From assembly GCA_040220415.1 (NCBI GenBank), contig JAVJUV010000086.1:62001-126000 (forward strand): a stretch of DNA of 64,000 bases, in the 5' to 3' direction. The translations under genes were made by a program, and so were the position numbers. Of this stretch, positions 8,391 through 16,931 are shown piece after piece (position 1 is the stretch's first letter; each line of letters starts with the position of its first letter). The DNA is from JAVJUV01 sp040220415. Its GTDB lineage: Bacteria > Pseudomonadota > Alphaproteobacteria > Rhodobacterales > Rhodobacteraceae. A model generated the notes under the pieces. The model ran no database searches. It saw only the letters and a list, made by a program, of their open reading frames with translations, and was not told the origin of the DNA.

Positions 8391-8949
8391 GTGGCCGGAC
8401 GGGCTGACCTATCTGGAAAATTACATCCAGGACGAAGAGGCCGAAAGGCTCGTCCGTAAGATTAACGCAGCCCCCTGGCGCACCGATCTGAAACGGCGGG
8501 TGCAGCACTACGGCTATCGTTACGACTACAAAGCGCGGCAGGCCCGGAGGGAAGACTATCTTGGGCCACTACCTGACCTATTTCAGCAACTGGCGGAACG
8601 GTTGACTTCTGAAGGCCATTTTCAAGCCGTTCCTGATCAGGTCATCGTCAACGAATATCAGCCCGGACAGGGCATCTCTGCCCATATCGACTGTCTACCC
8701 TGCTTTGGGGAGACGATAGCGTCCCTGAGCTTGCTCTCGGCATGTGTGATACGCTTTGCCTCGCAGAAGTCTTCTCGGCACATGGATCTTCTGCTTCAGC
8801 CCGACAGCCTTTTGGTTATGGCAGGTGAAGCCCGCCATGAGTGGACCCATGCCATTCCGGCCAGAAAGACGGATCTTGTCGAAGGCCAGAAGTCCCAACG
8901 AACGCGACGCATTTCGCTGACATTTCGGCAGGTGAAATTCGAGAACTGA
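8350..8949 (+). CDS. AlkB-like 2-oxoglutarate/Fe(II) dioxygenase
   Basis: This 199-residue oxidative demethylase-like protein has the iron ligands His112 and Asp114 (SAHIDCLP), distal His157 (EWTHAI) and the 2-oxoglutarate-binding Rx5R pair Arg177/Arg183 (RRISLTFR). NEYQPGQGISAHID is characteristic of the AlkB superfamily; the compact form resembles the eukaryotic ALKBH4/7/8 branch more than E. coli AlkB. The start at 8350 yields MATPPSQLSFFPDEWPDGL and overlaps the methyltransferase gene by 41 bases in another frame, so the two are translationally coupled. The substrate, perhaps methylated RNA or alkylated nucleic acid, is inferred. An island end follows within 60 bases. Confidence 0.87.
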   Translation: MATPPSQLSFFPDEWPDGLTYLENYIQDEEAERLVRKINAAPWRTDLKRRVQHYGYRYDYKARQARREDYLGPLPDLFQQLAERLTSEGHFQAVPDQVIVNEYQPGQGISAHIDCLPCFGETIASLSLLSACVIRFASQKSSRHMDLLLQPDSLLVMAGEARHEWTHAIPARKTDLVEGQKSQRTRRISLTFRQVKFEN

Positions 8950-9005
8950 GTTTCGCCGTTTCGAACATGACGAACCGAAGAGAACACGACGCCGCACGAC
9001 ATTGC

Positions 9006-9084
9006 GCGATCGAAACATGAACATACACTGCACACGCCTCCACTCAACCCTTTGAAATATAGCTTAAATCACCACCATCCATCA
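9006..9084. repeat. 79-bp island end, copy A, with att core at 9077-9100
   Basis: This copy begins GCGATCGAAACATGAACA, has CTGCACAC about 24 bases in, and ends CACCATCCATCA. Copies of exactly the same length lie at 19908-19986 and 39365-39443. Directly at its end the att core matches dusA 6564-6587 at 22 of 24 positions. It marks the junction between accessory unit I and unit II. Confidence 0.8.
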
Positions 9085-9239
9085 TGGGCGCAGTAGATAA
9101 TCTAGCGTTTTGATTTATTTTCATTTCTTGTGTATCTTCAAACTGTTGGCGGCGGATGCTGCTACGCTGGAATACGCCCCAATATCCCCGAATTTGCCCC
9201 TCTACGACGACTCATTGCACACACACAGCGCACACGAAA

Positions 9240-9545
9240 ATGGCCTCCATCACCAAGCTCCCCTCCGGTGCATACCGGGTCCAGATCAGACGAAAGGGCC
9301 GCTACGCGAGCGAGACGTTCCTCCGCCGCGACGACGCCCATCGTTGGGCCCGCCAGGCGGAGACCCGGGTCGATCAGGGGCTGGCGCCTACAAGCACGTC
9401 CGTTTCCCGCCTCCAGACCTTTGGCGGTCTCATCGACCTTCATATAGTCGATATGTGCGAGGTAGGGAAACCGCCGTGTCGCGAGCCAAGGCCGCCACGC
9501 TCATGACGCTCAAGCGCGATCTTGGGAAGGAGAAGATCGGGGGGC
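9240..9545 (+). pseudogene. Truncated, frameshifted tyrosine integrase
   Basis: From ATG 9240 the frame reads MASITKLPSGAYRVQIRRKG followed by FLRRDDAHRWARQAE and a LQTFGGLIDLHI segment. This is the arm-binding and start of the core-binding region of phage-type tyrosine integrases. Near 9475 the frame breaks; the continuation SRAKAATLMTLKRDLGK is in another frame. The catalytic domain with the R-H-R-Y residues is missing. After about 9545 the sequence switches to an unrelated membrane-like segment (YENFFPGTVMSLTSATAIAL) that was not identified and that ends near 9660, before the AraC gene. Its position, 140 bases inside the att core, fits an island integrase that has decayed. Confidence 0.82.
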
Positions 9546-9721
9546 TGGCGGATGTCGGCTACCTGCTGTTCGTCGACCGGCCGGGCTACGAGAACTTCTT
9601 CCCCGGCACGGTGATGTCGCTGACCTCTGCCACGGCCATCGCGCTCAGCTTATGGGTGTGGCTGCCGAACCGCAAAACGGCCGACGTGGCGCAAGCTTCG
9701 CCGACGTGCACAATGATAGAG

Positions 9722-10726
9722 TCAATTCTCGCGCCCGGAACGCAGCGCTTGAGGTGTCATCCCGGTCCATTTCCGGAAGGCACGCTGGAAGGCATTCGGA
9801 TCGCGATAGCCCACCAGATGCGCGATCTGCTGATTGTTAAGGTTGCTCTTGACCAGATAGCGGATCGCCAGCTCTTTTCGCGTTTCGTCCAGCAGCGACT
9901 GGAACGTGACACCCTCGTCGTTCAGACGCCGCAGAAGTGTGCTTCGGCTGAGTTTCAGGCGCCCGCACACATGGGCGATCGTGGGTTCGGTGATCGAGAA
10001 AGCCTCCAGCATCGTCGCGCGGACCCGGCACGACAGGGGCAAGCCCTTGGACTGGATCATGGCCTGGCTCTGGAGGTCCGCTTCGGTGGCCTCCCAAAGC
10101 TCGGGATTGTCCGAGACGAAGGGCGCGCGCGCATCGGCGCGGGCATAGGTCAGCGTGGCGTCACCATGCTCGGGGACCTGGCCGAAGACGTCGGTCAGAC
10201 TCTCGCGCTCGTCCTGCGACAGCGGCAGGCACACCCGCATCGGGCGTATCGCATGACGCGCCAAGGCGTTGGCCTGCGCGTGCAGGTAGATGATCTGTGG
10301 GCTGCTGAACGATCCGGGCAAAGGCGCGGTGGCCACGTCAGGAGCGACGCGCACGGTGAATTCCGACGGGCTTCGCGATACGATGAATTGCATCGGCCCG
10401 AACAGACTCTTGAACTTGGCCATACGACTGATGCCGGTCTCGAAATCCGGGGCCGTCGACAGCGCGAAGAGAACCGGGATCGCCGGACCGCCCGCCATTC
10501 GCAATCCGAGAAGCTTGGAGACATCCTGCTGATCCGACAGGTCCATCATCGCGGACCAAAGACGCAAGTATTCGTCAGCAGAGACCAGAAAGGCCCTGTC
10601 GTTGCGCTCGGTCGCCACGATGCCCGCACGGGTCAGAACCTCGTCCCAGCCGACACCAAGCATCCCGCAGATCGGACCCGACAGGACCGCGGATGTATAG
10701 ATCGGGGATCGCTCTTGCGAGTGCAT
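9722..10726 (-). CDS. AraC-family regulator, OruR-like, of the SDR/DUF1772 module
   Basis: The protein is 334 residues from ATG 10726 (MHSQERSPIY); the frame is open to 10849 but the extension does not look conserved. It has an N-terminal effector-type domain as in OruR-like AraC regulators and a C-terminal double HTH (STLLRRLNDEGVTFQSLLDE and AHLVGYRDPNAFQRAFRKW). It is divergent from the SDR at 10878, and two direct 11-bp repeats spaced 20 bp lie between them, so it probably controls that operon and itself. A paralogue of similar length at 12292-13308 closes the same small module. Confidence 0.88.
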   Translation of the reverse strand: MHSQERSPIYTSAVLSGPICGMLGVGWDEVLTRAGIVATERNDRAFLVSADEYLRLWSAMMDLSDQQDVSKLLGLRMAGGPAIPVLFALSTAPDFETGISRMAKFKSLFGPMQFIVSRSPSEFTVRVAPDVATAPLPGSFSSPQIIYLHAQANALARHAIRPMRVCLPLSQDERESLTDVFGQVPEHGDATLTYARADARAPFVSDNPELWEATEADLQSQAMIQSKGLPLSCRVRATMLEAFSITEPTIAHVCGRLKLSRSTLLRRLNDEGVTFQSLLDETRKELAIRYLVKSNLNNQQIAHLVGYRDPNAFQRAFRKWTGMTPQALRSGREN

Positions 10727-10802
10727 GCCGGCGGCCTTTCGCGCGGGAATACCGCTCATCGCACTAGAACCGCTCGCCCTGTCCCGCGCAACAGCCCTGA
10801 GC

Positions 10803-10833
10803 CGATCTGCAAGGCATTGATACGATCTGCAAG
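10803..10833. promoter_or_regulatory. Candidate AraC operator: CGATCTGCAAG direct repeat
   Basis: CGATCTGCAAG occurs at 10803-10813 and again at 10823-10833, exactly 20 bp apart, in the 151-bp gap between the divergent AraC gene and the SDR gene. Direct half-sites about two helical turns apart are typical of AraC-family operators. A similar ATCTGCA half-site occurs in front of the iorAB genes near the paralogous regulator. Confidence 0.65.
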
Positions 10834-10877
10834 TCACAAGCGGTGGCAAACGACTGTCCTACAAGCCTAGCTTTACG

Positions 10878-11654
10878 ATGACACCATCGCATGGAGAGAT
10901 CGGCTTGGACCTGAAATCGAAAATCATACTCGTCACCGGCGGCGGTTCGGGCATCGGGCTTGAGCTCACCCGGCAACTTGTGGCGCTTGGCAACACAGCC
11001 ATCATCTGCGGGCGCGACTTAGGCAGGCTTGCCGAGGCCGCGCGCCTGACCGGGGCGCATGCGATCACGGGGGATGTGACGGTTGCGAAGGATCAGGAGC
11101 GGATACTGTCAGACATTCAGGCGCAGCATGGTCGCCTCGATCTACTGATCAACAACGCGGGCATATTCCTCACCTATGATTTCAAGACCGATCCCGACAC
11201 GCTGCACAGGATCGAGCGCGAGATCGCGATCAACGCGACGGCGCCCCTGACCCTGACGCGGCGCGCCTTGCCGCTGCTGGAGCAAAGCGCGCAGCCCGCC
11301 GTGCTGTTCATCGGATCGGGCGTCGCCTTCGTCGCGTCGCCCGGAACGCCGGTCTATTCCGGGACCAAGGCGCTGATCCATCACTGCGCGCAAACCTTGC
11401 GCCACCAGTTGAAGCCTCACGGCATCACCGTTTTCGAAGCCCTGCCGCCCGTCGTCGACACCGACATGGCCAAGGCGCTGAAGTCCGACAACTTCAAGAA
11501 GATGAAGCCCGCCGACCTGGTGCGCGACATCCTTGAAGGATTGCGCCGAAACCAGACCGAGATGCTGCTGGGACAATCTCGCCAGATCAAATGGATGAGC
11601 CGGATCGCGCCGGCCTTCCTGTTCCGTCAGTTCGCAAGGACCGAGTTTCATTGA
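10878..11654 (+). CDS. DltE-like SDR family oxidoreductase
   Basis: This is a 258-residue short-chain dehydrogenase. It has the cofactor motif TGGGSGIG, NNAG, a serine in FIGSGVAF and the catalytic YSGTK. The layout, with a late ALPPVVDTDMAK and a C-terminal ARTEFH tail, matches the DltE-like subgroup. ATG 10878 opens the frame but has no ribosome site. An in-frame TTG at 10905 preceded by GGAGAG (10893-10898) would give a 249-residue protein starting LDLKSKIILVTGG, which fits the family better and may be the true start. It is cotranscribed with a DUF1772-like membrane protein. The substrate is unknown. Confidence 0.85.
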   Translation: MTPSHGEIGLDLKSKIILVTGGGSGIGLELTRQLVALGNTAIICGRDLGRLAEAARLTGAHAITGDVTVAKDQERILSDIQAQHGRLDLLINNAGIFLTYDFKTDPDTLHRIEREIAINATAPLTLTRRALPLLEQSAQPAVLFIGSGVAFVASPGTPVYSGTKALIHHCAQTLRHQLKPHGITVFEALPPVVDTDMAKALKSDNFKKMKPADLVRDILEGLRRNQTEMLLGQSRQIKWMSRIAPAFLFRQFARTEFH

Positions 11655-11677
11655 CCCCCAGCGAAAAGGCCACTGTC

Positions 11678-12214
11678 ATGCCGTCCGATACCTACCGTAG
11701 CCGCGTCAATGCGCTGGCTGTCATTGCCTCGGCCGCCTTCTTCGGCGCCAATCTCTTCATCGGACTGTCGATGGGGGTTTACTGGCTCAGTCTCCCTCCC
11801 GCCGAGTATGTCACGCAGTTCTTTCCCCAGTTCAGCAATTTCCTGTACACGATCATGCCGCTTTTCCTGGCTATGCCGGTCGGCCTGATCCTGTCGGCCC
11901 GGCTCGATTGGCAGGTTGCCCCGGCGCGGCGGAACTGGGTGATCGCGCTTTGGCTGTATCTGGCCGTCTCGCTGATCACGACCTTCTACCACATGCCGCT
12001 CAACGTGCGACTTGCGACGGCGATCGGGTCGCCCGTGGGGGATGCACTGGATTTCTACAAAGGCATCGCCCTGGTTGGTCCGGTGACGGAGGAGAACTCG
12101 ACGACGATCCGCACGCTTTGGCTTCTGGGCCATATCCCCCGCGTCCTGATCACCCTTGCCATTCCCGTCTATGTATTGCGCGCAATGGCCGCTCGACAGC
12201 AGAGGCAACCATGA
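11678..12214 (+). CDS. DUF1772-like (anthrone oxygenase-type) membrane protein
   Basis: This is a protein of about 178 residues with four hydrophobic helices (starting near residues 10, 50, 85 and 150) and the polar segment YHMPLNVRLATAIG, the typical DUF1772 signature of a short conserved motif after the third helix. Related fungal anthrone oxygenases act on polyketides, but bacterial members have no assigned reaction. ATG 11678 is chosen; TTG 11651, overlapping the end of the SDR gene, is an alternative. The tight spacing indicates one operon with the SDR. Confidence 0.75.
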   Translation: MPSDTYRSRVNALAVIASAAFFGANLFIGLSMGVYWLSLPPAEYVTQFFPQFSNFLYTIMPLFLAMPVGLILSARLDWQVAPARRNWVIALWLYLAVSLITTFYHMPLNVRLATAIGSPVGDALDFYKGIALVGPVTEENSTTIRTLWLLGHIPRVLITLAIPVYVLRAMAARQQRQP

Positions 12215-12291
12215 AGTCTGAATTCTGCACGATTGAACGTTTTCGGATCGGATAGGGTAGCTGGTGACCGTGCGCCACAATGATCCAACGG

Positions 12292-13308
12292 CTAGTCAGC
12301 CTCTCCGGTTTGTCGCGTCAGCGTCTCGCGAAAGGCGACAGGTGCCTTGCCCGTCCACCGGCGGAAGCTTCTGGAAAAGCTGTTGGCGTCGCGATAGGCG
12401 AGGACACTTGCGATCTCATCGGCGCGCAGGGTGGTCTTGGTGAGATACCGGATCGCCATGTCGCGCCGAGTGGCGTCCAGCACCGCCTGATACGACGTCT
12501 CCTCTTCGCGCAATCGCCGCTGCAAGGTGCTGCGGCTGATCCCAAGCGCTAGGGCCACATCCTCGGCTCCGGTGCGCCCCGAGGGCATCAGATCAACCAA
12601 GGCTCCCCGCACACGCTCGGCGACAGGCCAACGGTCGTTCTGTGCCGCCAGTTGAAGCTTCAGGTCGGCCTCGATATCGGCCCAGAGGGCGGGATTTTCG
12701 GAAATGAACCGGCGTCTCGCATCCTCGGGCGAGAAGGCCACGTAGGCGGCGTGCGACCGCTCCGGCATTACGCCGAGATGACCGGCGATCATGTGCCGCT
12801 CCTCCTCGGATCCATCAAAGCCCGCTGCAACCGGGCATACCAGATGGGCCGCCGCCCCGCGAATATTCTCGACCGCGACCACAAGTTGAAGGGCGCCAAG
12901 ACTCGGCGGCATGGGCACGCGGGCATCGACGCTTTCGAATTCCAATCGCAACAGCCCGCCATCCCAGAACACTCGCATGAGCGTCGGGCCGAGCAGCGAC
13001 TTGAACTGCGCCAGACGCATCAGGCCGGTCTCCATGTCGGGCGCGCAGGACAGCGTGAAAAAGACCGGGATCACCGGCCCGCGGGAGATCGCAACACCGA
13101 GGTAGGGCACATAGTCGGGGCGCGGCGACAGCACCTCCATCGTGTTCCAGCAGTCGAAATACTGCTGCGCCGTCACCCGCGCCTCGATCCTGCCGCGCGC
13201 AAGCGCGCCAAGGCCTGCCGTCTCCAGCATCACCTGCGGATCGACGCCAAGGATGCGGCACGCCACATCGGTCGCCATGAACAGGGAATAGGTCTGTGAA
13301 TTATCCAT
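12292..13308 (-). CDS. AraC-family regulator of the ior operon
   Basis: This 338-residue protein is a paralogue of the regulator at 9722-10726. It has an N-terminal effector-type domain with the shared ARVTAQQYFDCWNTM and GPVIPVFFTLSCAPDMETG words, and a C-terminal HTH pair (GISRSTLQRRLREEE, LAYRDANSFSRSFRRW). It is divergent from iorA with 185 bp between the starts, where two direct repeats with ATCTGCA/ATATGCA half-sites lie. It probably activates the molybdenum hydroxylase operon in response to its aromatic substrate, by analogy with AraC/XylS-type control; the inducer is not known. Confidence 0.88.
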   Translation of the reverse strand: MDNSQTYSLFMATDVACRILGVDPQVMLETAGLGALARGRIEARVTAQQYFDCWNTMEVLSPRPDYVPYLGVAISRGPVIPVFFTLSCAPDMETGLMRLAQFKSLLGPTLMRVFWDGGLLRLEFESVDARVPMPPSLGALQLVVAVENIRGAAAHLVCPVAAGFDGSEEERHMIAGHLGVMPERSHAAYVAFSPEDARRRFISENPALWADIEADLKLQLAAQNDRWPVAERVRGALVDLMPSGRTGAEDVALALGISRSTLQRRLREEETSYQAVLDATRRDMAIRYLTKTTLRADEIASVLAYRDANSFSRSFRRWTGKAPVAFRETLTRQTGEAD

Positions 13309-13378
13309 GCGCCCGAGCTCTCAAGTACCTTGCCTCAATGCCACGGGCGGTTGGGCAGGACCAGATCCTGAAGACTGA

Positions 13379-13418
13379 CTGACCCAATCTGCATGCGCCT
13401 GACCGCATATGCATATCG
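13379..13418. promoter_or_regulatory. Candidate AraC operator upstream of iorA
   Basis: Two direct 20-bp units, CTGACCCAATCTGCATGCGC (13379-13398) and CTGACCGCATATGCATATCG (13399-13418), agree at 13 positions, including CTGACC and TGCAT. The second includes the palindrome ATATGCATAT (13407-13416). They lie about 75 bp upstream of the iorA start and 70 bp upstream of the AraC start, and resemble the half-sites at 10803-10833. Confidence 0.55.
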
Positions 13419-13493
13419 CCGCACTGTGCCGTCGGGCCTAATTTAGAGTGATTGATACGCCAAGTCTCGTCCACCAGCCGACTGGAGAAAGCC

Positions 13494-13952
13494 ATGGACC
13501 TTACGATAAACGGCACCAGTCACGCGGTTGACCTGCCGGACGACATGCCGCTGCTCTGGGCGCTGCGCGATGGTCTGAATATCACCAGCGTCAAATACGG
13601 CTGCGGCATCGCGCAATGTGGCGCTTGCACCGTCCATATCGATGGTGAGCCCGTGCGGTCATGCCAGGTGGCGCTGGCCGATGTGTGGGGCGAGATCACG
13701 ACGATCGAGGGGCTGGGCACGCCCGACGCGCTGCACGCCATTCAGGCGGCCTGGATCGACCATCAGGTGGCGCAATGCGGCTACTGCCAGTCCGGCCAGA
13801 TCATGCAGGCCGCCGATCTGCTGGCGCGCAACCCGGAGCCGACCGACGAGGATATCGACGCCGCGATGTCGGGCAACCTGTGCCGCTGCGGGACCTATCC
13901 CCGCATCCGCGCCGCTGTCCACAGCGCCGCCACCATGCTGCGGGAGGCTTGA
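13494..13952 (+). CDS. iorA: Isoquinoline 1-oxidoreductase-type 2Fe-2S subunit
   Basis: This 152-residue electron-transfer subunit belongs to the xanthine-oxidase family. One plant-type [2Fe-2S] site uses Cys37, Cys42, Cys45 and Cys57 (YGCGIAQCGACT). The second uses Cys95, Cys98, Cys130 and Cys132 (CGYC, LCRCG). The small size, without an FAD domain, is typical of IorA-like subunits that pair with a membrane or periplasmic molybdenum subunit. ATG 13494 has GGAG 6 bases upstream. The stop is 3 bases from the start of the large subunit. The substrate is likely an N-heteroaromatic or aldehyde but cannot be read from sequence. Confidence 0.9.
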   Translation: MDLTINGTSHAVDLPDDMPLLWALRDGLNITSVKYGCGIAQCGACTVHIDGEPVRSCQVALADVWGEITTIEGLGTPDALHAIQAAWIDHQVAQCGYCQSGQIMQAADLLARNPEPTDEDIDAAMSGNLCRCGTYPRIRAAVHSAATMLREA

Positions 13953-13955
13953 GGG

Positions 13956-16199
13956 ATGGGCCGCGCCAGAACCATCGCCCGCCGCAGCTTCCTGATCGGG
14001 TCGGCCGCCATTCTCGGCGGGGTCGCCTTCGGGGCCTGGTTCGTCACCCGACCGACCCCCAACACCCTGCTCGATGGTCTGGGACAGGGCGAGGCCGCGC
14101 TTACCCCCTTCGTCAAGATCACGCCGGACGGGATCACCCTGATCGTGCCGCGCGCCGATGTGGGCCAAGGCATCGCGTCGACCCAGGCCATGCTGATCGC
14201 CGAGGAGCTTGATATCGACCCAAGCACTGCCACGCTCGACCCCGGCCAGCCGCATCAGGCCTATTTCAACGGCATCATCGCAGCCGAGAGCCTGCCCTTC
14301 CCGGCATGGGAGCACGGGGCTGTGGCCAAAACGGTGCGCGACGTGATGAGGAATGTCGCGCGCCTGACCGGCTCGCAGTTTACCGGCGGATCGTCCTCCA
14401 CCGCAGACCTGCACGAAACCCTGCGCATGGCCGGTGCCACCGCCCGCGAAACTCTTAAGGCCGCGGCTTCGGCACGCACGGGCGTGCCGAGGGCGAACCT
14501 GCGGACCGAGGACGGGCATGTCGTTCTGCCCGATGATACGCGCATCGCCTACACCGAGCTTGCCGGCGAGGCGGCGGCCATCGCGCCAGTCACCGACGTG
14601 ACGCTCCGACCCGCTTCCGACTGGACGCGTCTGGGCAAGCCCTATCAGCGGCTCGACATCGTCGCGAAATCGACCGGAACCCAAGATTACGGGATCGACG
14701 TGGTCCTGCCCGGCATGCTCTACGCCACCGTGCGCGCGAACCCGGGCCGTGGGGGTGCGATGGCAAGCTACTCCGCCGATGCCGCGCTAGCGATGCAGGG
14801 CGTACGGTCGGTCGTCGAGGTGGACGAGGGGCTGGCGGTCATCGCCGAGAACACCTGGTTCGCGTTTCAGGCGGCGCAGGCGCTGGAGGTCGCGTGGCTG
14901 CCCCCCGACTACCCCGCCAGCTCGGCGGAGATGTGGCAGGCGCTGGCGGATGCCCACACGGACGAGTTCCGCAACAGCCGGCTGCGCGACGACGGCGATG
15001 TCGAGGCGGCGTTGAACGGCGCGACCGTGATCGAGGCGGAATACCGATCGCCCTTCCTCGCCCATGCAGCGCTCGAGCCGCTCAGCGCCACGGTGCTGGT
15101 CGAGGCGGACAGGGTGCAGATCTGGACCGCGACGCAGATCCCCGCCGTGGTGCGCGACGCGGCGGTCGAGATCACGGGCGTCGATCCGTCTCGGGTCACG
15201 CTCCATGTCCTGCACGCGGGCGGCAGTTTCGGCCGCAGGCTCGACCACGACTACGTGGTGCAGGCGATCCAGATCGCCGCCACCATGCCCGGCACCCCGA
15301 TCAAGACCACCTGGAGCCGGGAGGAAGACATGACCCATGACTATCCCCGCCCCCTGCACATGGCCATTGGCCGGGGCGCCGTGGCGGATGGCCGGGTGCT
15401 GGCCTATGACCTCGACAGCATCAGCCCCTCGCTCATCTCGTCGTGGTTCGGGCGCATCTTCATCGTGCCGCCGGGGCCGGACACGATGCTGGTCTGGGGC
15501 GCCTTCGACCAACCCTATGCCATCCCCAATTACCGCGTGACGGGCTATGCCGCGCCACCGCTGATGCCGGTCGGGTCCTGGCGCTCGCCCGGGGCGTGCT
15601 CCAACAGCTTCTTCCACGAAAGTTTCCTGTCCGAATTGATCCATGCCGCCGGCGCCGACCCGCTGCAGGAACGTCTGCGCCTGATCGCAGACGCCGACTC
15701 CCGCCGCGTTCTGGAGGCGGTGGGCGAGATGTCGAACTGGGCGGGCGCCAATATCGGGCCGGGGCGCGGACGCGGCATCGCCTTCGCCCACACGCACGGC
15801 GTGCCCGTGGCCGAGGTCATCGATGTAACCCTGACCGATCGTGGCATCCGCATCGACGAGGTCTGGATCGCCGCCGATTGCGGCACGGTCTTCGACCCGG
15901 TCAACGCCGAGGCGCAACTGACGGGTGCGGCCATCTTCGGCCTCGGTCACGCGATGAATTGCGAACTCACCTACGAGAACCACGCGGTGCAGCAGACCAA
16001 CTTCCACGCCTTCGAGGGGATGCGACTGCATCAGACGCCGCGGTTCCATACGCAATTGCTTGGCCTCGCCGAGCGGGTGCGCGGATTGGGCGAACCCGCG
16101 ACGGCACCGGCTGCGCCGGCGCTTGCCGACGCCATCTTTGCCGCGACGGGGCAGCGCTCGCGCGAAATGCCGTTCAGCAAGACGGTGGATTTCGCATGA
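13956..16199 (+). CDS. iorB: Isoquinoline 1-oxidoreductase-type molybdopterin subunit
   Basis: This 747-residue catalytic subunit binds molybdenum-molybdopterin cytosine dinucleotide and hydroxylates its substrate with water-derived oxygen. It begins with a twin-arginine signal (RRSFLIG at residues 9-15 plus a hydrophobic stretch), so it is exported folded or anchored at the periplasmic face. Family blocks include VPRADVGQGIAS, AGGSFGRRLDHDYV and GSWRSPGACSNSFF. The length fits IorB-like proteins. Its stop overlaps the start of a dihaem cytochrome gene (ATGA), which suggests the electrons pass from the 2Fe-2S subunit to that cytochrome. Confidence 0.92.
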   Translation: MGRARTIARRSFLIGSAAILGGVAFGAWFVTRPTPNTLLDGLGQGEAALTPFVKITPDGITLIVPRADVGQGIASTQAMLIAEELDIDPSTATLDPGQPHQAYFNGIIAAESLPFPAWEHGAVAKTVRDVMRNVARLTGSQFTGGSSSTADLHETLRMAGATARETLKAAASARTGVPRANLRTEDGHVVLPDDTRIAYTELAGEAAAIAPVTDVTLRPASDWTRLGKPYQRLDIVAKSTGTQDYGIDVVLPGMLYATVRANPGRGGAMASYSADAALAMQGVRSVVEVDEGLAVIAENTWFAFQAAQALEVAWLPPDYPASSAEMWQALADAHTDEFRNSRLRDDGDVEAALNGATVIEAEYRSPFLAHAALEPLSATVLVEADRVQIWTATQIPAVVRDAAVEITGVDPSRVTLHVLHAGGSFGRRLDHDYVVQAIQIAATMPGTPIKTTWSREEDMTHDYPRPLHMAIGRGAVADGRVLAYDLDSISPSLISSWFGRIFIVPPGPDTMLVWGAFDQPYAIPNYRVTGYAAPPLMPVGSWRSPGACSNSFFHESFLSELIHAAGADPLQERLRLIADADSRRVLEAVGEMSNWAGANIGPGRGRGIAFAHTHGVPVAEVIDVTLTDRGIRIDEVWIAADCGTVFDPVNAEAQLTGAAIFGLGHAMNCELTYENHAVQQTNFHAFEGMRLHQTPRFHTQLLGLAERVRGLGEPATAPAAPALADAIFAATGQRSREMPFSKTVDFA

Positions 16200-16834
16200 G
16201 GACCGCCATGCGCCTTACCCTAATCGTCGCAGCCGGTCTTGTGCATGGAACCCTTGCGCTGGCCGAGGGCGAGCATGGGCTCGAACTCTCCGCCCTGCCC
16301 GAGGTCGGCACGGTGGCGCCCGAGGACGGGCTGTCCGCCTGGGACAATATCCATACGGTCCTGACCCACCCCCGCTGCCTCAATTGCCATGTGGGCGCGG
16401 ACAATGTCCCGCTCTGGGGCACGTCAGAGGCGCCCGACCGCGTCCACGGCATGGCGGTCAACGCGGGCGAAAGCCGGATCGGAGCGGAAGGCCTATCCTG
16501 CAACGCTTGCCACCAGACCTCCACGAGGGGAAACACCGTGCCGCACGCTGCGCCGCATACCGGGATGGACTGGCGGCTTGCCCCGGTCGAATTCCAGTGG
16601 ACCGACCGCACGAGCGCCGAGATCTGCGCCCAGATGCGCGACCCCGACCGCAACGGCGGCCGCGACGAGGCCGGCCTCATGGAACATATCCTGCACGATG
16701 GCGAATTGATCGGCTTCATTACCTGGAGCTTCGCCCCCGGCGCGGGTCGCGAACCCGCCCCCGGGAGCTTGCAAGCGCATCTGGAGGATATGGCGCGCTG
16801 GACCGCCGCCGGGATGCCATGCCCGGCAGGGTGA
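16196..16834 (+). CDS. Periplasmic dihaem cytochrome c-like partner of IorAB
   Basis: This 212-residue protein has a signal peptide (residues 1-23, cleavage near ALA-EG). It has two haem-binding motifs, CLNCH at 61-65 and CNACH at 102-106. The ATG at 16196 overlaps the iorB stop by 4 bases, so translation is coupled; a second ATG at 16208 would shorten the signal slightly. A cytochrome c is the natural electron acceptor for an exported molybdenum hydroxylase. The family was not otherwise recognised. Confidence 0.87.
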   Translation: MRTAMRLTLIVAAGLVHGTLALAEGEHGLELSALPEVGTVAPEDGLSAWDNIHTVLTHPRCLNCHVGADNVPLWGTSEAPDRVHGMAVNAGESRIGAEGLSCNACHQTSTRGNTVPHAAPHTGMDWRLAPVEFQWTDRTSAEICAQMRDPDRNGGRDEAGLMEHILHDGELIGFITWSFAPGAGREPAPGSLQAHLEDMARWTAAGMPCPAG

Positions 16835-16931
16835 GGCGTCTCTGCACTGCGTCCCGGACCGCTCGAAACAACCTTCCCGCATACGATCAGGCAGAATCAT
16901 CCTGTCTGAGCCCACCTGAAAGGACCCATCC

